From positions 1 to 41,290 of IMG/VR virus record IMGVR_UViG_3300006334_000009: 41,290 nt of DNA; one strand, written 5' to 3'. The position numbers and the translations under genes were made by a program. Of the stretch, positions 1 to 6,411 are shown in pieces. The notes beneath the pieces were generated by a model, which was given only the letters and a program-made list of their open reading frames with translations, did not search any database and was not told where the DNA came from. This DNA is from a virus. How positions within the stretch are numbered: the stretch's first letter is position 1; the number at the start of each line of letters is the position of its first letter.

Positions 1-1
1 T

Positions 2-1192
2 TTTGTCGTTCCTAAAAGCGAGGGATTAGACTGGAATGATGTTTGGGTAGCTAGAGGAAAAGAGTTTTTAATCAAAGCTTTACGCCCACAAAGCATTTTA
101 GATGAGGTTGTATTTCCAGATCAAGCTGTAGCTCAAACATCGTTAAATTACATTGTTAAAGGCTGGCTCAGTGAAAACAGTATGAGCATTGTATATGGCG
201 CAAGCAATGTGGGTAAAAGCTTCTTTTGTATGGATATGGCCTATCATATTGCCGCTAACCAGCCGTGGCTGGGTAACAAGGTTAGAGGTGGCGCAGTGTT
301 ATATTTGCAGACTGAAGGCGGTCAGGCGTTTAACACACGTTTAATTGCATTAAGAAACAAGTACAGCGATTTTGAAGACGTAAATCTTGCTGTTAGGGCC
401 GCACCAATAAATCTTTTTAATAATGAAGATGATATGGCTAAGGTAAAATCGTTGATTGAAGTAATTGGTAAAAAATATGAACCAGTTAAAGTATTGATCG
501 TGGACACCATATCTAGAGCCACTCAAGGTCAGTTAGATGAAAATAGCAATTCCGACTTTGCAAAATTTTTAACAAATTTAGATATTTTGAGATCGGAAAC
601 AGGTATACACGTTATGCTGGTTGGTCATTCAGGTAAAGACCCGTCAAAAGGGTTGAGGGGTAGCTCGGCTCAAAAGGCTGGCACTGACACTGAGATAGAA
701 ATAACCAATAATGAAGAAATTGGTTTAAGAACGGCTAAAACCACAAAACAACGTGACATGGAAATAGGTAAAACAATAAATTTTTTACTTAGTCGTGAAG
801 TTTTAGGTCAAGATGAAGATGGTGATGATATTACTACTTGCACGATTCGTGAGCCGACTGATGAAGAGCTAAAAGAGGCTAAAAGGGAAAAAGTTTCTGG
901 CCCTAATCAAATTATGTTTAAAGAAGTATTTTATCAGCTTAGAGGTGAGAATATTGGAGGTAAAAACCCATCAGGTGCTGGCTGGCCTAAAGGCGGTGCT
1001 TACTGGTGTATTGAAAGTAAAACACTTAAGGATCATTTTAAGGGTAAATTACCCGATCATGCCAATTCATCATCAGCTTACAATCAAACGGTAAAATCAA
1101 TGGTTAAAAAGGGCCATATAGCCATAAATAAGGGTAAAATATGGTTTTGTGATAAAGAAGGTAAATACACTGAGCCTAATAATCCGTTTTAA
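2..1192 (+). CDS. RepA-like primase/helicase ATPase, 5'-truncated
   Basis: The frame is open from base 2, so the first in-frame ATG (182) is internal and the N-terminus lies outside the window. The ATPase is RecA/AAA_25-like: Walker A GASNVGKS just after base 182, Walker B VLIVDTISRA, and a sensor-like VMLVGHSGKD followed by GLRGSSA. The stretch before it (DWNDVWVARGKEFL) resembles the end of a Toprim primase domain, so the intact gene is probably a primase fused to a RepA-like helicase. The last ~100 residues look like a small winged-helix domain. Such proteins unwind and prime phage DNA. The family is well supported; the primase half is inferred. Confidence 0.8.
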   Translation, partial: FVVPKSEGLDWNDVWVARGKEFLIKALRPQSILDEVVFPDQAVAQTSLNYIVKGWLSENSMSIVYGASNVGKSFFCMDMAYHIAANQPWLGNKVRGGAVLYLQTEGGQAFNTRLIALRNKYSDFEDVNLAVRAAPINLFNNEDDMAKVKSLIEVIGKKYEPVKVLIVDTISRATQGQLDENSNSDFAKFLTNLDILRSETGIHVMLVGHSGKDPSKGLRGSSAQKAGTDTEIEITNNEEIGLRTAKTTKQRDMEIGKTINFLLSREVLGQDEDGDDITTCTIREPTDEELKEAKREKVSGPNQIMFKEVFYQLRGENIGGKNPSGAGWPKGGAYWCIESKTLKDHFKGKLPDHANSSSAYNQTVKSMVKKGHIAINKGKIWFCDKEGKYTEPNNPF

Positions 1193-1193
1193 T

Positions 1194-1309
1194 AATTATT
1201 AAGCTTAAAAAACAATGTTTTATAAATGCAATTATTAAGAAAGTGACATAAATTATTAAGCTTATTTAATTATTAAAATGCCTATAGGCATTAATAATAA
1301 ATAACATTA
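1194..1309. promoter_or_regulatory. AT-rich gap with four AATTATTAA repeats and a palindrome
   Basis: The gap between the helicase and the next gene carries AATTATTAAG at 1194, 1230 and 1251 and AATTATTAAA at 1268, then the perfect 16-bp palindrome AATGCCTATAGGCATT. The decamer also occurs beside the second palindrome copy at 6988 and 7016. The layout looks like a multi-copy operator or promoter region for the downstream genes. No clear -35/-10 pair was identified, so the role is inferred. Confidence 0.45.
1266..1298. repeat. 33-bp direct repeat with palindrome, copy 1
   Basis: Bases 1266-1298 are identical to 6986-7018. The centre is the perfect palindrome AATGCCTATAGGCATT. This copy lies 11 bases before the gene at 1310; the other lies 42 bases before the first small terminase gene. 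An exact match at two gene starts suggests a shared regulator site. Confidence 0.8.
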
Positions 1310-1570
1310 ATGTTAGGAAATAAATTGGACTATTCAAATTGGTTAAAAGAAAAGTTAAAAAGTGGTTCTGCCAAAGAATTTAAAAAAGGAACCAGTAAGA
1401 TTAGACTTTTGCAGACTTTTGAGCAGAAATTGGCTAGCATTCATACGGAAGACGAATTGTACGGATTTGCGAATCGTAGGCGCGTGCTAGGCATCAATCT
1501 GCCCGAATGGAATGAAGAACAGGTTAAGGCGATAAAATGGCGTTTAATGGAAATACGAAAAAACCGTTAA
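1310..1570 (+). CDS. Hypothetical protein (86 aa)
   Basis: I do not recognise this 86-residue basic protein. It is predicted mostly helical, with a lysine-rich N-terminal third and a C-terminal segment ending WRLMEIRKNR. It begins 11 bases after the palindromic repeat, so transcription may start at or near that element. It overlaps the next gene by 34 bases, suggesting translational coupling. Position beside a replication helicase hints at a replication accessory role, but nothing in the sequence proves it. Confidence 0.6.
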   Translation: MLGNKLDYSNWLKEKLKSGSAKEFKKGTSKIRLLQTFEQKLASIHTEDELYGFANRRRVLGINLPEWNEEQVKAIKWRLMEIRKNR

Positions 1571-1737
1571 GGTGGGCTGTATACGATGATGGGCTTAGGG
1601 TCTATTATGATGGGTCACTGATAGGGATAATTGAAAATGATGAGCTTCACCACCTAAGCGCGGAAATACTTAACCTGTTGCGCTGGAAACATGGCAAAGG
1701 CGCAAAAAAAAGCCCTGCCGAAGCAGGGCAAGTTTAA
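1537..1737 (+). CDS. Hypothetical protein (66 aa)
   Basis: A short protein with an aromatic core (RWAVYDDGLRVYYDG) that looks like a small beta-rich fold followed by a leucine-rich helix. I recall similar short proteins in other phages but no function. The ATG start gives a 34-base overlap with the preceding gene. The 3' end of the coding sequence (PAEAGQV) contains the terminator hairpin of the opposing operon, so the two transcription units overlap here. Confidence 0.55.
   Translation: MAFNGNTKKPLRWAVYDDGLRVYYDGSLIGIIENDELHHLSAEILNLLRWKHGKGAKKSPAEAGQV
1704..1729 (-). terminator. Rho-independent terminator of the minus-strand operon
   Basis: Read on the minus strand, GCCCTGC, a TTCG tetraloop and GCAGGGC are followed by eight T. 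This is a textbook intrinsic terminator. It lies 33 bases beyond the last minus-strand stop codon and inside the 3' end of the converging plus-strand gene. Confidence 0.92.
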
Positions 1738-1763
1738 CTCAAGGAAAGGTGAGTTTATTTTTT
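1736..1763 (+). terminator. Weak terminator of the left plus-strand unit
   Basis: AACTC (1736-1740) pairs with GAGTT (1751-1755) and is followed by TATTTTTT. The stem is only 5 bp, so this is a weak candidate for ending transcription from the helicase side. Confidence 0.45.
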
Positions 1764-2034
1764 AATCATCATCCACAAAGCTAGTGTAAATACGAAATTC
1801 AGCGTCCTCAGAGAAAGAATGAGATACTGTCTCATATTTTTCTATTTCTTTCTTTGGATGGCCGAACTTATTTAAAATGGGTTTTCCATTTTTGTGTTTT
1901 TTCTCGCGCCAAATTGGCTCTTGAAATTCTACCCACACATCGTCAAAGTCATCAATTTTGAACTCTATTTTTTTCCTTTTTAAATGCTCTGTGATAGCTT
2001 CCATCACCTCACTTTGCCATAAAGTTATCTGCAT
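1762..2034 (-). CDS. Hypothetical early protein (90 aa)
   Basis: Last gene of the minus-strand early operon. The start codon shares a base with the stop of the preceding gene (TAATG), with GAGGGAGAAT just upstream, so it is probably translated by re-initiation. The protein has a charged lysine/glutamate centre and an acidic C-terminus ending DDD. No family recognised. Confidence 0.6.
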   Translation of the reverse strand: MQITLWQSEVMEAITEHLKRKKIEFKIDDFDDVWVEFQEPIWREKKHKNGKPILNKFGHPKKEIEKYETVSHSFSEDAEFRIYTSFVDDD

Positions 2035-2252
2035 TATAATTCTCCCTCGTCCTCATCGACGGTTAAGTTAAGTTCGATATCCTCAATATCGTGACTAGTG
2101 TTCCTCATAAGCTTATAAACAGCTTGCTCTATCTCCTCATTGCTTGGAACGTGCGTATTTGGTAAATCCAAAAAGTTAAAATCGACAACAAAGGTAAAAT
2201 GAACCCCTATGTCAGGCATATAAAAATCAACTGATATATCACCGCTTATCAA
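2034..2252 (-). CDS. Hypothetical acidic early protein (72 aa)
   Basis: A small acidic protein with a hydrophobic first half (beta-strand-like, FTFVVDFNFLDL) and a highly acidic tail. It overlaps its upstream neighbour by 14 bases and its downstream neighbour by one. No family recognised. Confidence 0.6.
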   Translation of the reverse strand: MISGDISVDFYMPDIGVHFTFVVDFNFLDLPNTHVPSNEEIEQAVYKLMRNTSHDIEDIELNLTVDEDEGEL

Positions 2253-2487
2253 TGTCTGTTCCTTTCTCTAAAATAGCCTCAGCTTCAGCAATAGTGTTAT
2301 CGAATAAAATTTTATCTCTTATCAATTCTGCCATATGCAGTGTTTGAGCAAAGCCAAGTATCTCAACTTGTTCACTTGCTTTTAGCTGTTCATGGATAGC
2401 CCACACGCTTATCTTGTTAAGATTGTTTATCTTAACGACTGCGAAGCCTACAGGCTCAAGTTTCAATTTTTCTAAAATACTAATCAA
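2239..2487 (-). CDS. Hypothetical early protein (82 aa)
   Basis: A small protein with two or three predicted strands in the first half and a glutamate/isoleucine-rich helical C-terminus. It overlaps the genes on both sides (4 and 14 bases), as expected for a tightly coupled operon. No family recognised. Confidence 0.6.
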   Translation of the reverse strand: MISILEKLKLEPVGFAVVKINNLNKISVWAIHEQLKASEQVEILGFAQTLHMAELIRDKILFDNTIAEAEAILEKGTDIDKR

Positions 2488-2693
2488 TGCATTTTCCTTT
2501 TTTCTTTATCGCGTCTAATTTTCGCGATACGTTTAAGGCACATAGCGTAGGCGACAAAAAGATTTTCAATCTGGTCATCGTCTAAAACGTGGTCACCAGT
2601 TCTCCAATCAATTAAAGAGTAAGATTCAATATCGCCTGCGCTATCAGTGTTACCGTAAATCGCATAATTTAGCGGCAAATCGTAAAGCTTCAT
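2484..2693 (-). CDS. Hypothetical early protein (69 aa)
   Basis: A small protein with a strand-rich N-terminus and a basic helical C-terminus (KRIAKIRRDKEKRK) that could contact nucleic acid. Four-base overlaps join it to both neighbours. No family recognised. Confidence 0.6.
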   Translation of the reverse strand: MKLYDLPLNYAIYGNTDSAGDIESYSLIDWRTGDHVLDDDQIENLFVAYAMCLKRIAKIRRDKEKRKMH

Positions 2694-2896
2694 CTAACAG
2701 CCTTAATCAGTCCGTTTTCCATCACAACAGAAGCGAAAAATTCACGCTTATAGCCTGTCAAGTGAGGCCTGTTGCACACTGCGAATTCACCATTGGGCGT
2801 ATACTCATTGCCGAATAGTGAAGTCTCAGTGTAATTTAAGGGCTTGCCGATATTTTCTTTAAGCTCTTTTTTAGTCGGGTAGTTTGCTATCATCAT
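2690..2896 (-). CDS. Hypothetical early protein (68 aa)
   Basis: The start is a double ATG at 2896/2893 preceded by the recurrent leader box AAGGAAAGGCTAAA of this operon, here in the slightly shorter form GGAAAGGCTAAA. Hairpin A lies upstream. The protein is small, with an NRPHLTGYKREFFASVVMENG segment of likely strands. No family recognised. Confidence 0.6.
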   Translation of the reverse strand: MMIANYPTKKELKENIGKPLNYTETSLFGNEYTPNGEFAVCNRPHLTGYKREFFASVVMENGLIKAVR

Positions 2897-2924
2897 GTTT
2901 TAGCCTTTCCTGCTGTTGAAATGA

Positions 2925-2963
2925 TATTGAATGCCAGCCTAGGTAAAAGGCTGGTCATCAATA
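2925..2963 (-). other. Gene-end hairpin A
   Basis: Inner stem CCAGCCT (2934-2940) pairs with AGGCTGG (2948-2954). ATG/CAT follows across a bulged T, then the outer stem TATTG (2925-2929) pairs with CAATA (2959-2963). It begins 5 bases past the stop of the 2968-3150 gene. No U-tract follows, so it is not a simple terminator. It is one of four related copies. Confidence 0.85.
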
Positions 2964-2967
2964 GCAT

Positions 2968-3150
2968 TTATAAAAACCAATCTATGGCAACCTCATCACC
3001 AGTTTTGGGGCAGTTATAAAAACCATCTGCGCCTATATCCTGCCTATGATCCTCTTTTAAAATCCTGAGAAAATCTTTCTCATCTTTGGCTCGAATGATG
3101 CCAAAACAAACGCCATATTCACCCTCAAGGTAAAATTCATATTTTTGCAT
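2968..3150 (-). CDS. Hypothetical early protein (60 aa)
   Basis: A 60-residue acidic protein: N-terminal strands (KYEFYLEGEYGVCFGIIRA), then a charged helix around DEKDFLRILKED. The layout suggests a small alpha/beta fold. It overlaps the upstream gene by 14 bases and is closed by hairpin A. No family recognised. Confidence 0.6.
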   Translation of the reverse strand: MQKYEFYLEGEYGVCFGIIRAKDEKDFLRILKEDHRQDIGADGFYNCPKTGDEVAIDWFL

Positions 3151-3403
3151 TTAAATCCCTTCCATTATAAGCATTAACACAATGTAAAAAATGGTCATTA
3201 GTAGCCTTTGAGTTACCTTGCCAGTGAACAACCCAAATTGACCTATCGCTGGGCTTCCTTCCGTTTAAAAAGCCTATAAAACGACATCGCTTGCCCTCAG
3301 TGCCGCAACGCAACCACTGGCCGCGCTGTAGCTTGATTTGACCGCTTTTAATAGCGTCCTGAACGCTAGGCGTCCAAAGGTTTAATGTAGGTAAATATTT
3401 CAT
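3137..3403 (-). CDS. Hypothetical early protein (88 aa)
   Basis: A basic, strand-rich protein with several glycine/tryptophan turns (QRGQWLRCGTEGKRCRFIGF). Its look is that of a small SH3- or OB-like nucleic-acid-binding barrel, but that is only an impression. The start shares one base with the upstream stop (TAATG). Confidence 0.55.
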   Translation of the reverse strand: MKYLPTLNLWTPSVQDAIKSGQIKLQRGQWLRCGTEGKRCRFIGFLNGRKPSDRSIWVVHWQGNSKATNDHFLHCVNAYNGRDLNAKI

Positions 3404-3588
3404 TACCCGAGATCCGTTACTTTAACCTTAACAACCTTTAAATCAAAGGAGTCTGTTGTTTCTGGGTTAAGGTCTAGATCACTACATAAATCAGCCCATA
3501 AATTAGGGTGCAAAGGGTTATTTATATCCTCACGACTTAAAGAGATAATACGACCGCTATAAAAAAGCTTTTCGCTTACAGTATACAT
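3403..3588 (-). CDS. Hypothetical early protein (61 aa), first gene after an internal promoter
   Basis: The start codon follows a strong AAGGAAAGGAAAGGCTAA ribosome-binding leader and a structured 5' leader with its own promoter (3708-3736). It is therefore the proposed first gene of the distal half of the operon. The protein is acidic with a strand-like C-terminus (FDLKVVKVKVTDLG). No family recognised. Confidence 0.6.
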   Translation of the reverse strand: MYTVSEKLFYSGRIISLSREDINNPLHPNLWADLCSDLDLNPETTDSFDLKVVKVKVTDLG

Positions 3589-3612
3589 TTAGCCTTTCCT
3601 TTCCTTTTTGGT

Positions 3613-3700
3613 GTGGCAGTCAGCTACTTGAGGTTTAATCACTAATCGAATTAATTTGCTATAATTCAAACAGTCCTTAACGAGCTTCACTAACTGCCAC
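3613..3700 (-). promoter_or_regulatory. Structured 5' leader, 11-bp closing stem
   Basis: GTGGCAGTCAG (3613-3623) and CTAACTGCCAC (3690-3700) are complementary with one G-U pair in the minus-strand RNA. They would close an ~88-nt domain starting near the predicted transcription start and ending just before the ribosome-binding box of the 3403-3588 gene. I do not recognise a known riboswitch. A 42-codon GTG frame also runs through it, ending at the TAA before the ATG. Confidence 0.5.
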
Positions 3701-3707
3701 GATTCGA

Positions 3708-3736
3708 ATTTTAACACGTTTAAAATGATATCACAA
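3708..3736 (-). promoter_or_regulatory. Sigma70-like promoter (minus)
   Basis: On the minus strand, TTGTGA (3736-3731), a 17-base spacer, then TAAAAT (3713-3708). It closely resembles the promoter at 6222-6250 (TTGTAA, N17, TAAAAT). It would transcribe the genes from 3588 down to 1762. Confidence 0.6.
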
Positions 3737-3750
3737 ACATTTAGTTAATA

Positions 3751-3879
3751 TCACATAAACAGCTGGGCTAGCTCTTTGATGAGCGTTGCAGCATAGCCAG
3801 CCTGAAAGATTGAAACTGTCACGCCTAACAGCGCAAGCCCTCGCGTTAAGCTGTACCATATAATCTCGCGGGTACTCAT
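3751..3879 (-). CDS. Small membrane protein (42 aa)
   Basis: A 42-codon frame starts 4 bases after the stop of the 3884-4123 gene. Residues about 10-32 (LTRGLALLGVTVSIFQAGYA) form one likely membrane helix, preceded by MSTREIIWYS. Coupling to the upstream gene and a plausible membrane segment support it as real. Function is unknown; small single-span phage proteins often act on the host envelope or lysis, but nothing here proves that. Confidence 0.5.
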   Translation of the reverse strand: MSTREIIWYSLTRGLALLGVTVSIFQAGYAATLIKELAQLFM

Positions 3880-3883
3880 TTTT

Positions 3884-4123
3884 CTAATCCCATACTCTTA
3901 AAGTTTCAGTTTTAACTTTAGTGACTTTGGCAATATTGCCGCCAATAAAAACAGTCTCCAAGCTATTGTCGCTTATGATCTCAGATTCATCACCGCCAAC
4001 AAAGCTTTGAGCGTGTTTGATAGCTTGCGTTTTTTGGGTGTAAGAACCTAGTATTTCACCAGTGCTTACTTCTTGAGCAATCCAAATATAAAAAGCTCCA
4101 TATTCATTTACTTGAGGGTTCAT
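3884..4123 (-). CDS. Hypothetical early protein, paralogue of 5951-6166
   Basis: A 79-residue protein. Its middle (SYTQKTQAIKHAQSFVGG) and later segment (VFIGGNIAKVTKV) parallel the 71-residue protein at 5951-6166 (VFTNKKKAIACGVRYV, then FIGNNAEVEKF). The two look like diverged copies of one small fold. The start is preceded by the AAGGAAAGGCTAAA leader box with hairpin B upstream. Function unknown. Confidence 0.6.
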   Translation of the reverse strand: MNPQVNEYGAFYIWIAQEVSTGEILGSYTQKTQAIKHAQSFVGGDESEIISDNSLETVFIGGNIAKVTKVKTETLRVWD

Positions 4124-4165
4124 TTTTAGCCTTTCCTTTCCTTAGCTATGAGCGCCTATAACAGC

Positions 4166-4202
4166 ACTGAATGCCAGCCCTAAGCTAGGGCTGGTCATCA
4201 GT
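4166..4202 (-). other. Gene-end hairpin B
   Basis: Inner stem CCAGCCCTA (4174-4182) with TAGGGCTGG (4186-4194), ATG/CAT across a bulged T, and outer stem ACTG (4166-4169) with CAGT (4199-4202). Relative to hairpin A the outer stem differs at paired positions on both sides, which is covariation. It lies 4 bases past the stop of the 4207-4929 gene. Confidence 0.88.
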
Positions 4203-4206
4203 ATTG

Positions 4207-4929
4207 TTAAGCTAACCTCAGCGTGCCTCCTGAGCTTCCAGAGCCTACACCACGATTAAGACTAGCTCTATTACCAGCGGCTCGGCCAGCGGCACCAGCT
4301 CCACCAGTGCCAGCATTGCGGCCTGAACCCTTGCGGATGCTTGGGAACATTTTGCGCCATGCCTGCACTCTTTTGTTATCAGCTAAAACGATTAAATCAG
4401 TTCCAGTGCTTGCCTGCTCTTTTACTTTCTCCCTTTCAGCTTGCGCCATTTCCTTAAGGCGCTCACTTATTCGGAAGCCCATTGCATTGAGAAAGTTTGA
4501 ACGTATCGATTGCGGATGATGACGCATTCTTAAATCTTGGTATTCCCATTGCAATTTAAATTGGGCAAACTCTTGATCCATTGTCGCTTTGATCAAGTTG
4601 ATCATATACAAAGCATTTTGCACCTTGTGAGGTTCACCAAAAACCGAAACGTTTTTGACTTGGTGAGGGTGGAACAAAATTTGCACTTGGCAAAATTCTT
4701 TAATGCCATTGAACGCACACGATACAGGATGCCTACGTTTACCAGCCTCAAAATAATGAATTTCAAAATCCATCTCTTGAACGTCAAGCTCGGTAAGCGT
4801 TACGTTATACTTAGCTTGCAATTCGCTTAGTTTTTTAGCGGCAAGCATTGCTTCAGCTTCTGAGCATCCGTTTTCAATAGTACGCTCAGAAAACATTTTC
4901 ATCCGCTTTAGTATTTCTTTTTTATCCAT
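4207..4929 (-). CDS. DUF2786-like protein
   Basis: The first ~45 residues match what I know of DUF2786: a helical hairpin with NGCSEAEAMLAAKKLSELQAKYNV. The middle (HPVSCAFNGIKEFCQVQILF, VSVFGEPHKVQNALYMINLI) matches the domain that usually follows DUF2786 in phage proteins. The C-terminus is a glycine/alanine/arginine-rich, low-complexity tail. Such proteins are common in phage early regions and have no firm function. Its high-GC tail contrasts with the AT-rich surroundings. Confidence 0.75.
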   Translation of the reverse strand: MDKKEILKRMKMFSERTIENGCSEAEAMLAAKKLSELQAKYNVTLTELDVQEMDFEIHYFEAGKRRHPVSCAFNGIKEFCQVQILFHPHQVKNVSVFGEPHKVQNALYMINLIKATMDQEFAQFKLQWEYQDLRMRHHPQSIRSNFLNAMGFRISERLKEMAQAEREKVKEQASTGTDLIVLADNKRVQAWRKMFPSIRKGSGRNAGTGGAGAAGRAAGNRASLNRGVGSGSSGGTLRLA

Positions 4930-4976
4930 TAGATAGCCTTTCCTTTTGTTTAACAGATAACCATAAACTTTTAGTA

Positions 4977-5023
4977 AGCTTATGAAATGCCAGCCTAGAT
5001 TTTAAGCTGGTCATTAATAAGCT
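4977..5023 (-). other. Gene-end hairpin C
   Basis: Inner stem CCAGC (4990-4994) with GCTGG (5006-5010), ATG/CAT across a bulged T, then outer stem AGCTTAT (4977-4983) with ATAAGCT (5017-5023). The outer stem differs completely from hairpins A and B yet still pairs. Its right arm touches the stop codon of the 5023-5748 gene. Confidence 0.82.
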
Positions 5024-5748
5024 CAGTGAGTTTGAAATATTACAGGTTTTTGAGCTACCCAACAAACCGCGCAATCAGCGCATGAATTTACTTGTCCAGT
5101 TTGTTCAGGGCAAAGTATCGCTTCCTTTCTTTCTATTGCCTGTTTTGACCTGATATCATCATAACTATTTGCCGCAAAATTATCCTCAAAGTTACCGCTA
5201 AAACGAATTGCAAAGCGTCCGTTGCAATTGTCTCTTAAGCTTAGGATTGCTTGACCTATAGAGCGCTCAAGCTTGTCAATGGCGTTGGGCTGGTTGGCTG
5301 TATAGCCGTAAACGTGCAAGGCTGGAAATTTACTTAGCCAGCTTGCCCATTTAGCAACGTATGAAACGCTGTAAAAATCGCCTAATATATGTAGCCTAAC
5401 TAAAAAGCCTTGAGGATGTTTGCGTTGCAATTCTGCAAGCTCAGTTTCTAGCATTGCTTCAAGTGCTGGACCAGCTTCATAGCGGTAAGCGTATCTCATG
5501 TTATTACCGTAGCAATCAAGCCAATGCACGCATGATCTAGGGCAAGTAGCACGCTCCTCTAAAGTAAGCGTATAAATTGGATAGCCTTTATAATGACCCT
5601 TTCTGACTTTTTTACCAAGCTTATCATTAGTCGATTTTTTAATGAGCAATTCAGTTTTACCCATTGATGATCTATCAGCCTTTTTGACGCGATACTGAAA
5701 CAATGTTTTTCCAGCATTAGCGGCTATTTGAGTTTTAGTTAAAGTCAT
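5023..5748 (-). CDS. Cysteine-rich phage protein, GP88-like
   Basis: A 241-residue soluble protein with two cysteine groups: CPRSCVHWLDC near residue 70 and CPEQ...CADCAVCW at the C-terminus. Between them lie RLHILGDFYSVSYVAKWASWL and YGYTANQPNA. The pattern resembles the phage gene-product-88 family, where a TCP...C motif precedes a GDF/S..Y segment. The cysteines could hold zinc or an iron-sulfur cluster. The reaction, if any, is unknown. The start follows a GAGGG box and overlaps the small upstream gene by 14 bases. Confidence 0.6.
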   Translation of the reverse strand: MTLTKTQIAANAGKTLFQYRVKKADRSSMGKTELLIKKSTNDKLGKKVRKGHYKGYPIYTLTLEERATCPRSCVHWLDCYGNNMRYAYRYEAGPALEAMLETELAELQRKHPQGFLVRLHILGDFYSVSYVAKWASWLSKFPALHVYGYTANQPNAIDKLERSIGQAILSLRDNCNGRFAIRFSGNFEDNFAANSYDDIRSKQAIERKEAILCPEQTGQVNSCADCAVCWVAQKPVIFQTH

Positions 5749-5881
5749 TAATTAAACCCTCACTTTTTAGCTGGTCATTATCTTGTTGTGATAAATGCTG
5801 AAAATCGTCGAAAAAATCACGCTCAGAGTCGCGTTCAAGTTTGTCTAAATAAGCTTTAAGCTTTTGGTACTTAGTTTGCAT
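5735..5881 (-). CDS. Small acidic helical protein (48 aa)
   Basis: An ATG at 5881 directly after AAGGAAAGGCTAACAG opens a 48-codon frame, beginning MQTKYQKLKAYLDKLERD. It is strongly helical and acidic. Its 3' end reads through a degenerate half-copy of the gene-end hairpin (near 5772-5784) and overlaps the next gene by 14 bases. The good leader box argues that it is real. Function unknown. Confidence 0.6.
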   Translation of the reverse strand: MQTKYQKLKAYLDKLERDSERDFFDDFQHLSQQDNDQLKSEGLINDFN

Positions 5882-5910
5882 CTGTTAGCCTTTCCTTTGA
5901 TTATGCAATT

Positions 5911-5952
5911 GGTATTGAATGCCAGCCTAAAAATAGGCTGGTCATCAATATC
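5911..5952 (-). other. Gene-end hairpin D
   Basis: Inner stem CCAGCCTA (5922-5929) with TAGGCTGG (5934-5941), ATG/CAT across a bulged T, outer stem GGTATTG (5911-5917) with CAATATC (5946-5952). It reaches into the stop codon of the 5951-6166 gene. Confidence 0.88.
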
Positions 5953-6166
5953 AATATTCGTAATTCATATGGAATTTTTCCACTTCAGCATTATTGCCTA
6001 TGAAAATGATCCAGTCTCTAGCATCAACCTCAATATCAGTGTTTTGCTCATGCTCACTTAATCCGCTTTTTACATAACGGACGCCACAAGCGATTGCCTT
6101 TTTCTTATTGGTAAAAACTCCGATAGTACCGTCTTGATACCCTTTTACTACATATGCGTATGACAT
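5951..6166 (-). CDS. Hypothetical early protein, first gene of the minus operon
   Basis: A 71-residue protein with strand/helix/strand character (AYVVKGYQDGTIGVFTNKKKAIACGVRYV). It appears related to the 79-residue protein at 3884-4123. It starts right after the leader box AAGGAAAGGC and is the first gene downstream of the promoter at 6222-6250. Function unknown. Confidence 0.6.
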   Translation of the reverse strand: MSYAYVVKGYQDGTIGVFTNKKKAIACGVRYVKSGLSEHEQNTDIEVDARDWIIFIGNNAEVEKFHMNYEY

Positions 6167-6221
6167 TTTTTTGCCTTTCCTTAGTTTATGCGCGAATCAC
6201 TATGCACGCGCTTACACGTTC

Positions 6222-6250
6222 ATTTTACTGATATCAATAGATATTTACAA
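6222..6250 (-). promoter_or_regulatory. Main promoter of the left minus-strand operon
   Basis: On the minus strand, TTGTAA (6250-6245), a 17-base spacer, TAAAAT (6227-6222). The spacer carries the dyad ATATC-AATA-GATAT, a possible operator. The distance to the first start codon (6166) is about 50-60 bases. Confidence 0.65.
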
Positions 6251-6411
6251 GCATTTATATAATATTGATTAAATATTAGGCAATATTAGGTAATTGCTCA
6301 CTGAGTAGGGTTAAAGCTTTTTTATGACCTAAAGTATACAAAAGGAAATAAGGCTTATCAGTGGCTCTTATATTGGCTCTAAGCGATTTTTGCCCATTTT
6401 TTAGCTGTTCA

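Noticed and set aside
4223-4830. Two plus-strand frames of ~97 codons opposite the DUF2786 gene
   Set aside because: The minus-strand gene has a recognisable domain and leader; the plus frames have neither and would be embedded.
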